Shown in pieces: positions 7,561-14,498 of a stretch of DNA of 25,123 nt. Position 1 is the stretch's first letter. Each line of letters begins with the position of its first letter. The notes beneath the pieces were generated by a model, which searched no databases, was not told where the DNA came from, and saw only the letters and a program-made list of their open reading frames with translations. Source of the stretch: Chitinophagaceae bacterium (lineage in GTDB: Bacteria > Bacteroidota > Bacteroidia > Chitinophagales > Chitinophagaceae); NCBI GenBank assembly GCA_021738605.1, contig JAIPBY010000007.1, positions 1-25,123 of the forward strand, in the 5' to 3' direction. A program made the position numbers and the translations under genes.

Positions 7561-8373
7561 ATGAACTTTTCATTTATCACCAAAAAGCCACTTTGGCAAA
7601 ACATACTGGCAGGATTCGTCCTTTCAGTTTTTATTGTTGGGGCTTTTCTGCTCTTGCTCAATTTCATCACCAACCATGGGGAGTACCTGACAGTACCCGA
7701 AGTAAAGGGTAAAGTGTACAGCACGGTTGTGGCTGACTTGGAGAGCAAAGGATTTGAAGTGGTTATTCAGGATTCAATCTATGTGGACAGTCTGGCACCC
7801 AACATTATCCTTAAACAGTTTCCAGATCCTGAAGCAACGGTGAAAGTGAACCGCATTATCTACCTGACCATCAACTGCACCGTTCCTCCAACCATCGCCA
7901 TGCCCAACCTTATAGGGATGAGTTTCAGAACGGCCATTCTTGAATTAAAGTCGCTTGGTTTGAAAATGGGGGATACAACCTTTATCCCAGACATGGCAAA
8001 AAATGCTGTCAAGGATCAACTCAGTGATGGAAATCCCATTAAGCCTGGTTCTCCCATCAGGATGGGGTCTTCTATTGATTTGTTGATCGGTGCCGGTTTG
8101 GGAGGCGAAGAGATTCCTGTTCCTGATCTCTTTGGGCTCACTTACCCGGAGGCGAAGCTGGTCATGGAAGTCAATGGGCTCAATGCCGGTGTAGTGCTGA
8201 TGGATGATAATTTTACAGACACCACCCTGGGGTACGTTTACTGGCAGAATCCAATGCCTTATGATGCACTGCAGAATGCCAACAGGATTCGTTCTGGTCA
8301 ACTGATGGACATCAAATTGAGTCTGGTAAAACCAGAGCGCAGGCCAGATTCAGTCCTTGCGCCAATTAAATAA
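7561..8373 (+). CDS. Membrane-anchored PASTA-domain protein without kinase domain
   Basis: A 270-residue protein with a short cytoplasmic tail, one transmembrane helix (about 13-36) and three extracytoplasmic PASTA repeats: about 42-106 (TVPEVKGK), 112-177 (AMPNLIGMS) and 185-256 (PVPDLFGLT). PASTA repeats in PknB-type kinases and PBP2x-type proteins bind or sense peptidoglycan, but no kinase or transpeptidase domain is present here. The gene starts 4 bp after ddl, the likely operon partner, linking it to cell-wall synthesis (inference). The C-terminus is Pro/Arg-rich. The exact role is unknown. Confidence 0.88.
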   Translation: MNFSFITKKPLWQNILAGFVLSVFIVGAFLLLLNFITNHGEYLTVPEVKGKVYSTVVADLESKGFEVVIQDSIYVDSLAPNIILKQFPDPEATVKVNRIIYLTINCTVPPTIAMPNLIGMSFRTAILELKSLGLKMGDTTFIPDMAKNAVKDQLSDGNPIKPGSPIRMGSSIDLLIGAGLGGEEIPVPDLFGLTYPEAKLVMEVNGLNAGVVLMDDNFTDTTLGYVYWQNPMPYDALQNANRIRSGQLMDIKLSLVKPERRPDSVLAPIK

Positions 8374-8386
8374 AGTTTACAAATTG

Positions 8387-8394
8387 TATCTTTG
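8387..8394 (+). promoter_or_regulatory. -7 promoter box of the rhodanese gene
   Basis: TATCTTTG is a full TAnnTTTG match only 4 nt before the ATG at 8399, predicting a leaderless or almost leaderless transcript. No TTG occurs 17-23 nt upstream, so read-through from ddl and the PASTA gene is an alternative. Confidence 0.42.
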
Positions 8395-8398
8395 AAGC

Positions 8399-8707
8399 AT
8401 GAAGACAATCGATGTACAAGCACTCAATGAAAAAATCAAGGCTGGCGAAACATTGAACCTGGTTGATGTTCGTGAACCTGCTGAGCACAGCGAATTCAAT
8501 ATTGGTGGAATCCTGTTACCCTTGGGCGATATCAGGGTTGGAGATACTGAATCCATTGACCACCTTAAAGAGCAAGAGGTTTTCTTGTATTGCCGCAGTG
8601 GCAACAGAAGCGGGCAGGCTGCCATGGTTTTGGAGTCGCTTGGGTTCACCAATGTTATCAATGTAACTGGCGGTATGCTTTCTTGGAGGGATAGTTTTCC
8701 TGGATAA
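8399..8707 (+). CDS. Single-domain rhodanese-like sulfurtransferase
   Basis: A 102-residue cytoplasmic protein consisting of one rhodanese domain. Visible features are the LVDVREPAEH segment at 21-30 (typical VDVRE motif), the active-site loop CRSGNRS at 65-71 with persulfide-forming C65, and the closing GGMLSWRD near the C-terminus. Such GlpE/PspE-like proteins move sulfane sulfur between donors and acceptors; the partner cannot be told. It lies 25 bp after the PASTA gene on the same strand and converges on the lipoprotein gene, one base separating the two stop codons. Confidence 0.92.
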   Translation: MKTIDVQALNEKIKAGETLNLVDVREPAEHSEFNIGGILLPLGDIRVGDTESIDHLKEQEVFLYCRSGNRSGQAAMVLESLGFTNVINVTGGMLSWRDSFPG

Positions 8708-8708
8708 A

Positions 8709-9356
8709 TTATTTTACAACGGCCAGGTCTTCAATCGCCTTCTTTAACATCAGGTCAATCATTATTTTGCTGAATTTTTCAATGGAAGGTGGATTGATCG
8801 TTTCTGTCTGAACGGACCATATCAACGACTCAGTGGACGTTTCAAAGAGATTGCCCTCCATCAGATAAGTTTTGTCTGTAACATAGTATCCTGGATCATA
8901 CATGTAAGGATACCAGTAAGAGTAATATCCCCTGAACCTTAAACCATAGGCAGGAAATGGACCATACAAACCCATATTTCCGGGTACATACCGCGCTTCA
9001 CTTTGTTTGTCCACCAAGGCAATGGTGAATATCAGGTCGCATTGCAGTGATTTTATTTTTTCCATCATTGTTTCTCTGGCACCGGGCTCCTGATCCTTGA
9101 AGGTGGGAGGAAAATAATCCAGGCTTCTTTCTACCGCGAAGCCCTGGCCCGCCGCTGCAATACCCATTTCCTCTTCAAGATGCGTTCTCACGTGTGGATT
9201 TTTTACCAGTGCAGCAACGAATATTTTTTTAAATGCTTGCTGTGATGTGAAAGCAGGATTCTTCCAGGAATAGGTTATTTTTTGAGCAGGTCCGCAGTTG
9301 GTGAAGAATACAACTACAAAGAGAAACGGTTTTAGCTTGCCTAAATGAATGCGCAT
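8709..9356 (-). CDS. Putative DUF4136-like lipoprotein with aromatic-rich segment
   Basis: A 215-residue exported protein. The N-terminus is basic then hydrophobic (KLKPFLFVVVFF) and ends in FTNC, giving a possible lipidation cysteine at C21, although Asn at -1 is not a canonical lipobox residue. The mature part begins with a YSWKNP motif resembling DUF4136-type proteins; family assignment is tentative. Residues 131-158 are strikingly rich in Tyr, Trp, Phe, Gly and Pro. No enzymatic motif is seen. The start codon lies 3 nt after a hairpin, so its expression is unclear. It follows the TonB receptor gene on the same strand. Confidence 0.75.
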   Translation of the reverse strand: MRIHLGKLKPFLFVVVFFTNCGPAQKITYSWKNPAFTSQQAFKKIFVAALVKNPHVRTHLEEEMGIAAAGQGFAVERSLDYFPPTFKDQEPGARETMMEKIKSLQCDLIFTIALVDKQSEARYVPGNMGLYGPFPAYGLRFRGYYSYWYPYMYDPGYYVTDKTYLMEGNLFETSTESLIWSVQTETINPPSIEKFSKIMIDLMLKKAIEDLAVVK

Positions 9357-9401
9357 AAAAAGGGATTTGACTGCAACATAGTTGAAGCACTCAAATCCCT
9401 T
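9357..9401 (-). terminator. Intrinsic terminator after the TonB receptor gene
   Basis: An 11-bp stem (AAGGGATTTGA at 9360-9370 with its complement at 9391-9401) encloses a 20-nt loop; read on the minus strand it runs straight into TTTTT. It lies about 60 nt after the receptor stop codon and directly against the start codon of the lipoprotein gene. Confidence 0.7.
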
Positions 9402-9460
9402 GATTGAAAGGCAGGATCAATTTGATTAACCTGCTGTTTCGCAAATAAATCCTATCTCAT

Positions 9461-11647
9461 TTAGAAATTAAGGTTGAGCCCAATCATCAGGTTTCTTTCT
9501 GCCATTGGGTAGTAGAAATTGTTCCTGACCAGCTCCCCACCATATTTATAGGTATAGGTATAGCCATTGGGTGCATAAAATTTGTTCCAGATATTGTTCA
9601 ATTGAAAGATGAGTTCAATTGATTTTATTTTTTTGGGGTGGAGGGAATAGTTGATCATGAAGTCCTGTGTAAAATAAGGATCAAGGCTCCTGCCTTTTCT
9701 GCTTGTATTGTCGAGGTATTGACGGCTTACATACTTTGAGATCAACCTTGTTTCAAGGTCTTTAAGCATGGTAAATGAGATGGTTCCTTGTTCAACTACA
9801 GCTGGAGAAAACGCAATGTTTGCTGAACTGTAAAAATCAGATTTCTGGTCGCCTGCATCATAATCATCATAGAATTCCCTGTGGTTCCTAACTTTGTTGC
9901 TGCTCAATGCAAGGTTATTGTTGATCTGAAGCCGGTCTGATAAGGTTAAAGTAGCTTCGATTTCCAATCCAGTACGGTAACTCAAAGGAATGTTTGTTCT
10001 GGTATAAGCACCAACATCATTGATCCTCCCTGTTAATACCAATTGGTTGTTGTAGCGCATGTGGTAAACAGTTGCGGCAAGCTTTAATTTAGTTCCCGTT
10101 CTTTCAATGCCCGCCTCAAAATCATGCAGTGTTTCATGCTTGGGTATGTCGGTAGCACCTGCTTCAAAATCATCCCTGTTGGGTTCCTTGTTGGCTAGTG
10201 CATAGGAGATGAAGCTGCTGTACTCTCCAGATGTATAACGCAGGCCAGCTTTTGGATTGACGAACAACCAGTGTTGGTCGATGGATAGGGTAGGGTTGTT
10301 TCTGAAGCCTTCAATTGCATAATTGACATTTCTCAGTTGTAGGTCTCCAAACAAATGGAATGATCCCATTTTTTCCATCCATTTTCCAAATAGATGTTGT
10401 TCAGTTTTTTGTGCATCCAGGTCATACCAGCGGTGGTCTTTGGATATACCCGTCTGGGCCCAGATGATTTTACCAAAATGATTTCCGTTGTACTGGCTAT
10501 TGCCACCTCCAAGGATTATTTCCCGGTTTTCCTCTTTCATTTGAAAAGAGAAGTTGGTGCCAAAGTAAAGGTTGTCCAGCCAAAGCTGTCTGATAAGATC
10601 AGTCTTGGTGATGGCAATGCCATTGACCATCGGATTTTTCAGTCCATAACTGGAATATTTTTGTTCGGCTTTGTATTGCTCATAAAAGCCATTTCCTGTA
10701 GTGGCAAACAAAGCTCCATTGAAACTCCATTTGCTGTTGAACTTGTTGTTGTAAAAAAGCTGGTAATGTGTTTGGGAATAGTTGTCCGTTTCATTGTCGT
10801 ATGGATCTCCTGGCTTGTCCGTTCCGGCACTGTTGAATCTCCTGTCAGTGGTCAACTGTTCTTCTGTGATACCATACCAGGATTGATAGGTTTTTTCCTT
10901 TCCGGAAAATACATTCAGGCGTAAAGATGTGTTGGCGGTGATACTGGCGGCAGATACATAAAAAGACTGAAGGTTGCTGCTGGCACGGTCTACGTACCCA
11001 TCGCTTTTCAACGACGACAGACGAACATCAAATGTATATCGTCCATTGATCAGACCGCTCCCGGCCTTGAACGTATTCTTTGATGTATTGTATGATCCTA
11101 TGCTGTTGCTTAAGGTTGCATAGGCCTTGTCCTGCACCTCATTGGTCAGCAGATTGACAGTAGCGCCAAATGCACCACTCCCATTGGAGCTGGTACCAAC
11201 GCCCCGTTGTACCTGGATGCTGTTGGTGGACGAAAGAAAGTCTGGCAGGTTCACCAAAAATACACCCTGCGACTCAGCATCATTGTAGGCAATACCGTTG
11301 AGGGTGAAGTTGATGCGGCTTGCATCAGTACCCCTGATGCGCAAACCTGTGTAGCCCACACCGTTTCCTGCATCTGAATTGACAACCGTTCCCGGAACCT
11401 GATTGAGCAAAAAAGGGATGTCTTGTCCAAGGTTGTTTTTTTCGATGTTCCTTTTGAGGATGAGGGACTGCGTAAAAGGATAATTCTTGCTGGCCCTGAC
11501 TGCCCGAATTTCAATGGGAGACATGAGTCCAATTTTGATTTTTTCACCTGTGTTAGGGTCGATACTGTCTTTGGCAGTTGTTTCTGTCTGGGAAAAGGCG
11601 GTAGATCCAAAGAGGATCATCAAGAAAAGTGTGGAAATTTGTTTCAT
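9461..11647 (-). CDS. TonB-dependent outer-membrane receptor, TPP-riboswitch controlled (probable thiamin uptake)
   Basis: A 728-residue TonB-dependent transporter. It has a signal peptide (MKQISTLFLMILFGSTAFSQ), a TonB-box-like stretch near 43-51 (SPIEIRAVR), a plug domain at about 55-170 with GLRIRGTDASR (101-111) and QVQRGVGTSSNGSGAFG (145-161), and then a 22-strand-type barrel ending in GLNLNF with the terminal Phe expected of outer-membrane barrels. The N-terminal carboxypeptidase-regulatory-like domain common in Bacteroidota receptors is absent. A TPP riboswitch lies in its leader, so the substrate is probably thiamin, a phosphate ester or a precursor (inference from regulation; thiamin-regulated receptors are known in Bacteroidota). 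No thiamin biosynthesis genes or inner-membrane PnuT-like transporter occur in the window. Confidence 0.92.
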   Translation of the reverse strand: MKQISTLFLMILFGSTAFSQTETTAKDSIDPNTGEKIKIGLMSPIEIRAVRASKNYPFTQSLILKRNIEKNNLGQDIPFLLNQVPGTVVNSDAGNGVGYTGLRIRGTDASRINFTLNGIAYNDAESQGVFLVNLPDFLSSTNSIQVQRGVGTSSNGSGAFGATVNLLTNEVQDKAYATLSNSIGSYNTSKNTFKAGSGLINGRYTFDVRLSSLKSDGYVDRASSNLQSFYVSAASITANTSLRLNVFSGKEKTYQSWYGITEEQLTTDRRFNSAGTDKPGDPYDNETDNYSQTHYQLFYNNKFNSKWSFNGALFATTGNGFYEQYKAEQKYSSYGLKNPMVNGIAITKTDLIRQLWLDNLYFGTNFSFQMKEENREIILGGGNSQYNGNHFGKIIWAQTGISKDHRWYDLDAQKTEQHLFGKWMEKMGSFHLFGDLQLRNVNYAIEGFRNNPTLSIDQHWLFVNPKAGLRYTSGEYSSFISYALANKEPNRDDFEAGATDIPKHETLHDFEAGIERTGTKLKLAATVYHMRYNNQLVLTGRINDVGAYTRTNIPLSYRTGLEIEATLTLSDRLQINNNLALSSNKVRNHREFYDDYDAGDQKSDFYSSANIAFSPAVVEQGTISFTMLKDLETRLISKYVSRQYLDNTSRKGRSLDPYFTQDFMINYSLHPKKIKSIELIFQLNNIWNKFYAPNGYTYTYKYGGELVRNNFYYPMAERNLMIGLNLNF

Positions 11648-11663
11648 TCCGTTTTTGTTTTGT

Positions 11664-11679
11664 GGCTGGGTGAACAGCC
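11664..11679 (-). promoter_or_regulatory. Small hairpin in the riboswitch expression platform
   Basis: GGCTG and CAGCC arms, 5 bp with a 6-nt loop, lie between the TPP aptamer and the receptor ATG, ending 16 nt before the start codon. It has no U-run after it, so if it is part of the switch it would act on translation rather than as an intrinsic terminator. Weak evidence. Confidence 0.3.
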
Positions 11680-11722
11680 GGGTTTACAAAAACAGGAAAG
11701 GATTGAATGATGGTATTCTTCC

Positions 11723-11800
11723 TTCCCTGCGCAGGCATTATCCTGATCAGGTTCTACGGGTTTGATCTCAGCCCTGGAATCAACCAGAGCACCCCGGGAA
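11723..11800 (-). ncRNA. TPP riboswitch (THI element)
   Basis: The minus strand carries the near-invariant THI-box blocks: GGGGTGC, then GGCTGAGATCAAACCCGTAG, then ACCTGATCAGGATAATGCC and TGCGCAGGGA. Helix P1 is formed by TTCCC (11796-11800) and GGGAA (11723-11727). P3 is a short stem (CTCTGG/CCAGGG) without the long extension of some homologues. The aptamer begins about 5 nt after the predicted -7 box, so it is at the very 5' end of the mRNA. It controls the TonB receptor that starts 75 nt downstream. By known behaviour of the class, TPP binding should repress expression. Confidence 0.96.
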
Positions 11801-11805
11801 CAATG

Positions 11806-11839
11806 CAAAATTATAATATGATTGATTTGCTTGTGTCAA
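11806..11839 (-). promoter_or_regulatory. Promoter of the TPP riboswitch/TonB receptor transcript
   Basis: TTG (11837-11839 on the minus strand), a 23-nt spacer and TAATTTTG (11806-11813) match the Bacteroidota consensus. The predicted start coincides with the first base of riboswitch helix P1, which supports both calls. Confidence 0.65.
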
Positions 11840-11866
11840 TTTCCAGAAATTTATTTGGTTGTAACT

Positions 11867-11894
11867 TTTGTTGAGGTGCTTCGTCATACCTTTC
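11867..11894 (+). promoter_or_regulatory. Candidate promoter of the DUF2807 gene
   Basis: TTTG (11867-11870), a 16-nt spacer and TACCTTTC (11887-11894), one mismatch from TAnnTTTG, lie 20 nt before the ATG at 11915. It diverges from the riboswitch promoter; the -33 elements are about 27 bp apart. Confidence 0.38.
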
Positions 11895-11914
11895 AATATC
11901 AAAAAAATAAAATC

Positions 11915-12634
11915 ATGAAGAAAACAATGATGCTGGTGCTGTTGATAGGGATGAATGTATTTGTGCAGGCACAAGACAAGCTCATCATGAATGATCCCAA
12001 TATCGCCAAGCGTGAAACAAGTAGTTTTAATGCTGTTGTGGTAAGAGGACCCTTTAAAGTATATTTTTCCGCAGGAAAAGAGAATGAGGTGGCTGTCAGC
12101 GCAAAGTCAGCCTCAGTTCGGAATCATATTGTTACAAGGGTAGTGGACAATGAGTTGTTTGTAGAGCTGGACAAGGGATGGGCCAGCTGGCTGGGTCAAA
12201 GCCCTGATTTTCGTGTATACCTCTCAGCACCCTCATTGAAATCAGTTAAAGCCTCTGGTGCCGTAGATTTTTTGGTGGCCGACATGCTTCAGGCCAATCA
12301 ACTTTCCCTGACATTTTCCGGGGCCAGTGATTTTACCGGTAAGCTCGACTGCAAGGAACTTAAGTTGGATTTTACGGGAGCATCAGACATAGAAGCCATG
12401 GGAAATGCCGTGAGCGTTGATGCTGATTTTACAGGGGCCAGCAAAATGTCTGCCGCAGCCCTGAAAACAGTACACGCAAACCTAAATGCCACAGGTGCAT
12501 CTACCCTGAGAATAAGCGTTTCAGGCGAGCTGAAAGCAAACGCCTCAGGTGCCAGCACCATTACCTATTACGGTAATCCATCTCCGACCAATACCCGGGC
12601 CACGGGTGCAAGCAGCATTAAAAAAGGAAATTGA
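11915..12634 (+). CDS. Secreted DUF2807 (GIN-domain) repeat protein
   Basis: A 239-residue exported protein; the ATG at 11915 starts a clean signal peptide (MKKTMMLVLLIGMNVFVQAQ), whereas the 31 upstream in-frame codons do not look coding. The body matches the DUF2807 / auto-transporter-adhesin head GIN type common in Bacteroidota. A short [ST]GA[SV] motif recurs seven times, at residues 114, 135, 154, 173, 193, 211 and 230, with 18-21 residue spacing, consistent with coils of a right-handed beta-helix. There is no outer-membrane anchor, so it is likely periplasmic or surface-exposed. Function is unknown; such proteins are discussed as adhesin-like. A two-way terminator follows. Confidence 0.87.
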   Translation: MKKTMMLVLLIGMNVFVQAQDKLIMNDPNIAKRETSSFNAVVVRGPFKVYFSAGKENEVAVSAKSASVRNHIVTRVVDNELFVELDKGWASWLGQSPDFRVYLSAPSLKSVKASGAVDFLVADMLQANQLSLTFSGASDFTGKLDCKELKLDFTGASDIEAMGNAVSVDADFTGASKMSAAALKTVHANLNATGASTLRISVSGELKANASGASTITYYGNPSPTNTRATGASSIKKGN

Positions 12635-12655
12635 AAACGCTAAGGGCTAAAATAG

Positions 12656-12685
12656 AAAAAGACAACCATTGGGTTGTCTTTTTTT
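12656..12685. terminator. Bidirectional terminator shared by the DUF2807 gene and tRNA-fMet
   Basis: GACAACC (12661-12667) and GGTTGTC (12672-12678) form a stem around an ATTG loop, flanked by AAAAA on the left and TTTTTTT on the right. It can end the plus-strand DUF2807 transcript and the minus-strand tRNA transcript, whose mature 3' end is 2 nt away. Confidence 0.88.
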
Positions 12686-12686
12686 G

Positions 12687-12758
<72 letters not shown>

Positions 12759-12814
12759 ATGTGGCTGCGAATGTACACCTAAATCTAATATGTTCAAAAC
12801 AATTTTTACTGCGT

Positions 12815-12822
12815 TACCTTTG
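12815..12822 (+). promoter_or_regulatory. -7 promoter box of era
   Basis: TACCTTTG is a full TAnnTTTG match 10 nt before the era ATG, predicting a leader of about 5 nt. The -33 region is not clear. Confidence 0.5.
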
Positions 12823-12832
12823 CAAGACTAAC

Positions 12833-13705
12833 ATGAGATCAGGATTTGTAAATATCATCGGAAAACCGAATGCAGGCAAAAGCACTTTGCTCAATGCTTT
12901 CATTGGAGAGAAACTGGCCATTGTCTCATCCAAGGTGCAAACCACAAGGCACAGGATTCGGGCGTTTTTGAATGGACCTGATTACCAGATTGTTTTTTCT
13001 GACACACCAGGAGTGATAGAACCAAAGTACAAGTTGCATGAGAAAATGATGCATGCCGTCAAATCCAGCATGGAAGATGCAGATGTTTGTTTGTTGGTAG
13101 CTGATCTGCGGGATGACCTGCTGGAGCTTGATAATATTTTTTCTTCCCTAAAGATAAAAACCAACGCCATCCTTGTGCTGAACAAATGCGATATGGTAAA
13201 AAAAGACCGTATTGAAATGGCTGAGGCTTATTTCAAGGACAAGCCTTATTGCAAGAAAATTATTAGCATTTCTGCTGCCTCAAAGCTTCATGTAGACCAG
13301 TTGCAAAATGCCATTATTGACATGTTGCCTGAAGGGGAACCATTTTATGATCAGGAAGACCTTACCGATTTGCCCACAAGATTCTTCGCCGGAGAATTAA
13401 TCCGTGAAAAAATATTTGAGTTGTTTGATGAAGAGATTCCTTATCAAACAACAGTAATGATCTCGGCTTTCGAAGAAAAGACCACACTGATAAAGATTGC
13501 AGCAGAGGTCATTGTGCAACGCGAATCACAAAAAGCCATTATTCTGGGAACAGGAGGGTCGATGATCAAAAAATTAGGTACCCTTTCGCGCCAATCCCTT
13601 GAAAGTTTTCTCGAAAGTAAGATTTTTCTTGAGTTGCATGTGAAGGTGCGTAACAATTGGCGCAACAATGAGCTTTATCTTAACGAATACGGATACAATG
13701 CGTAA
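12833..13705 (+). CDS. era: GTPase Era
   Basis: Ribosome-associated GTPase for 16S rRNA 3'-end maturation and 30S assembly. The ATG at 12833 gives 290 residues. The open frame continues 24 codons upstream, but that stretch overlaps the -7 box. GTPase motifs: G1 GKPNAGKST at 10-18, G3 DTPG at 57-60, G4 NKCD at 117-120, G5 SAAS soon after. A C-terminal KH RNA-binding domain holds the GxxG loop in ILGTGGSMIKKLG. Its stop overlaps the first possible start of the next gene by 8 nt, and der follows that gene, so the three probably form one operon. Confidence 0.97.
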   Translation: MRSGFVNIIGKPNAGKSTLLNAFIGEKLAIVSSKVQTTRHRIRAFLNGPDYQIVFSDTPGVIEPKYKLHEKMMHAVKSSMEDADVCLLVADLRDDLLELDNIFSSLKIKTNAILVLNKCDMVKKDRIEMAEAYFKDKPYCKKIISISAASKLHVDQLQNAIIDMLPEGEPFYDQEDLTDLPTRFFAGELIREKIFELFDEEIPYQTTVMISAFEEKTTLIKIAAEVIVQRESQKAIILGTGGSMIKKLGTLSRQSLESFLESKIFLELHVKVRNNWRNNELYLNEYGYNA

Positions 13706-14480
13706 AAAAGGCATGAAACATGCAGCCATGTTCATCATTGTGAATATTGTTGCTTTGTTATTGGGTATAAGCACATTTGCCCAAATGCAAGGTGGTGCAT
13801 CTTATTTGCCTGTCCCGGATCTCAGTGTTGCAACATATACCTTGGCTGTGCATGAGATTAATTTTGAAGGTGTTTCCAATCTTGGTAAACAAAGATTGAC
13901 CTATGATCAGGTAAAGGGAAGTCCTTTTTTTTATGAAGAATTTCATCAGGCTGAGATATTCATGAAAGACGGAAGAAGCATGGGGAAATACATGGTCAAG
14001 TTTAATTTATTGACACAGGAATTTCATTTTTTGGGAAAGGACAACGCCGAAATGGTTGTGCCCAATGATATTGTAAGGAAAATTGTGGTGTATGATAAAA
14101 ATGATACGGCTGTTCAAAAAGCCGTTTTTGTAAGGACGTTGGATTTTACAACAATAGGCGGCAAGCCAATAGGTGAATATGCTGAGCAGTTGAATAGCGG
14201 GAACGCTATTTTGTACAAGGTGTCCAAAAGAAATGTTGTAACAGCTGATTCGCTTTTTGGCACGTTGAAGCGATATTATTTCGGCACAACGGATGCTTAT
14301 TTTGTTGGCATGAATGGGCGCGTTACACAATTGAAAAAGCTTTCTGATGACGTTATCTTTACGGCATTGCCTGCAGTTGACAAGTTAGAAGATTGGGCAA
14401 GGAAAAATAAAATAAACTTGAAGAAGGAAGACGGCGTATTGGCATTGCTGCATCAATGGAATGCTTCCTTCAAGCAATAA
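13698..14480 (+). CDS. Unrecognised secreted protein between era and der
   Basis: I do not recognise this family. The 260-residue product begins with a basic and hydrophobic signal peptide (MRKKGMKHAAMF, then IIVNIVALLLGISTFAQ), so it is probably exported. The ATG at 13698 overlaps the last 8 nt of era (ATGCGTAA), which would allow translational coupling; an alternative ATG at 13713 also keeps the signal peptide. The mature part is mixed alpha/beta-like with segments VRTLDFTTIGGKPIGEYAEQ and YYFGTTDAYFVGMNGRV, no Cys-based or hydrolase motif and no repeats. It sits 18 bp before der, so it is embedded between two ribosome-assembly GTPase genes although likely acting in the envelope. Function unknown. 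Confidence 0.82.
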   Translation: MRKKGMKHAAMFIIVNIVALLLGISTFAQMQGGASYLPVPDLSVATYTLAVHEINFEGVSNLGKQRLTYDQVKGSPFFYEEFHQAEIFMKDGRSMGKYMVKFNLLTQEFHFLGKDNAEMVVPNDIVRKIVVYDKNDTAVQKAVFVRTLDFTTIGGKPIGEYAEQLNSGNAILYKVSKRNVVTADSLFGTLKRYYFGTTDAYFVGMNGRVTQLKKLSDDVIFTALPAVDKLEDWARKNKINLKKEDGVLALLHQWNASFKQ

Positions 14481-14498
14481 ACGATAGAAAATACAATT

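Noticed and set aside
10394..10924. 176-residue plus-strand open frame with hydrophobic stretches
   Set aside because: Antisense to the TonB receptor barrel; the alternating strand pattern of the barrel generates apparent hydrophobic runs.
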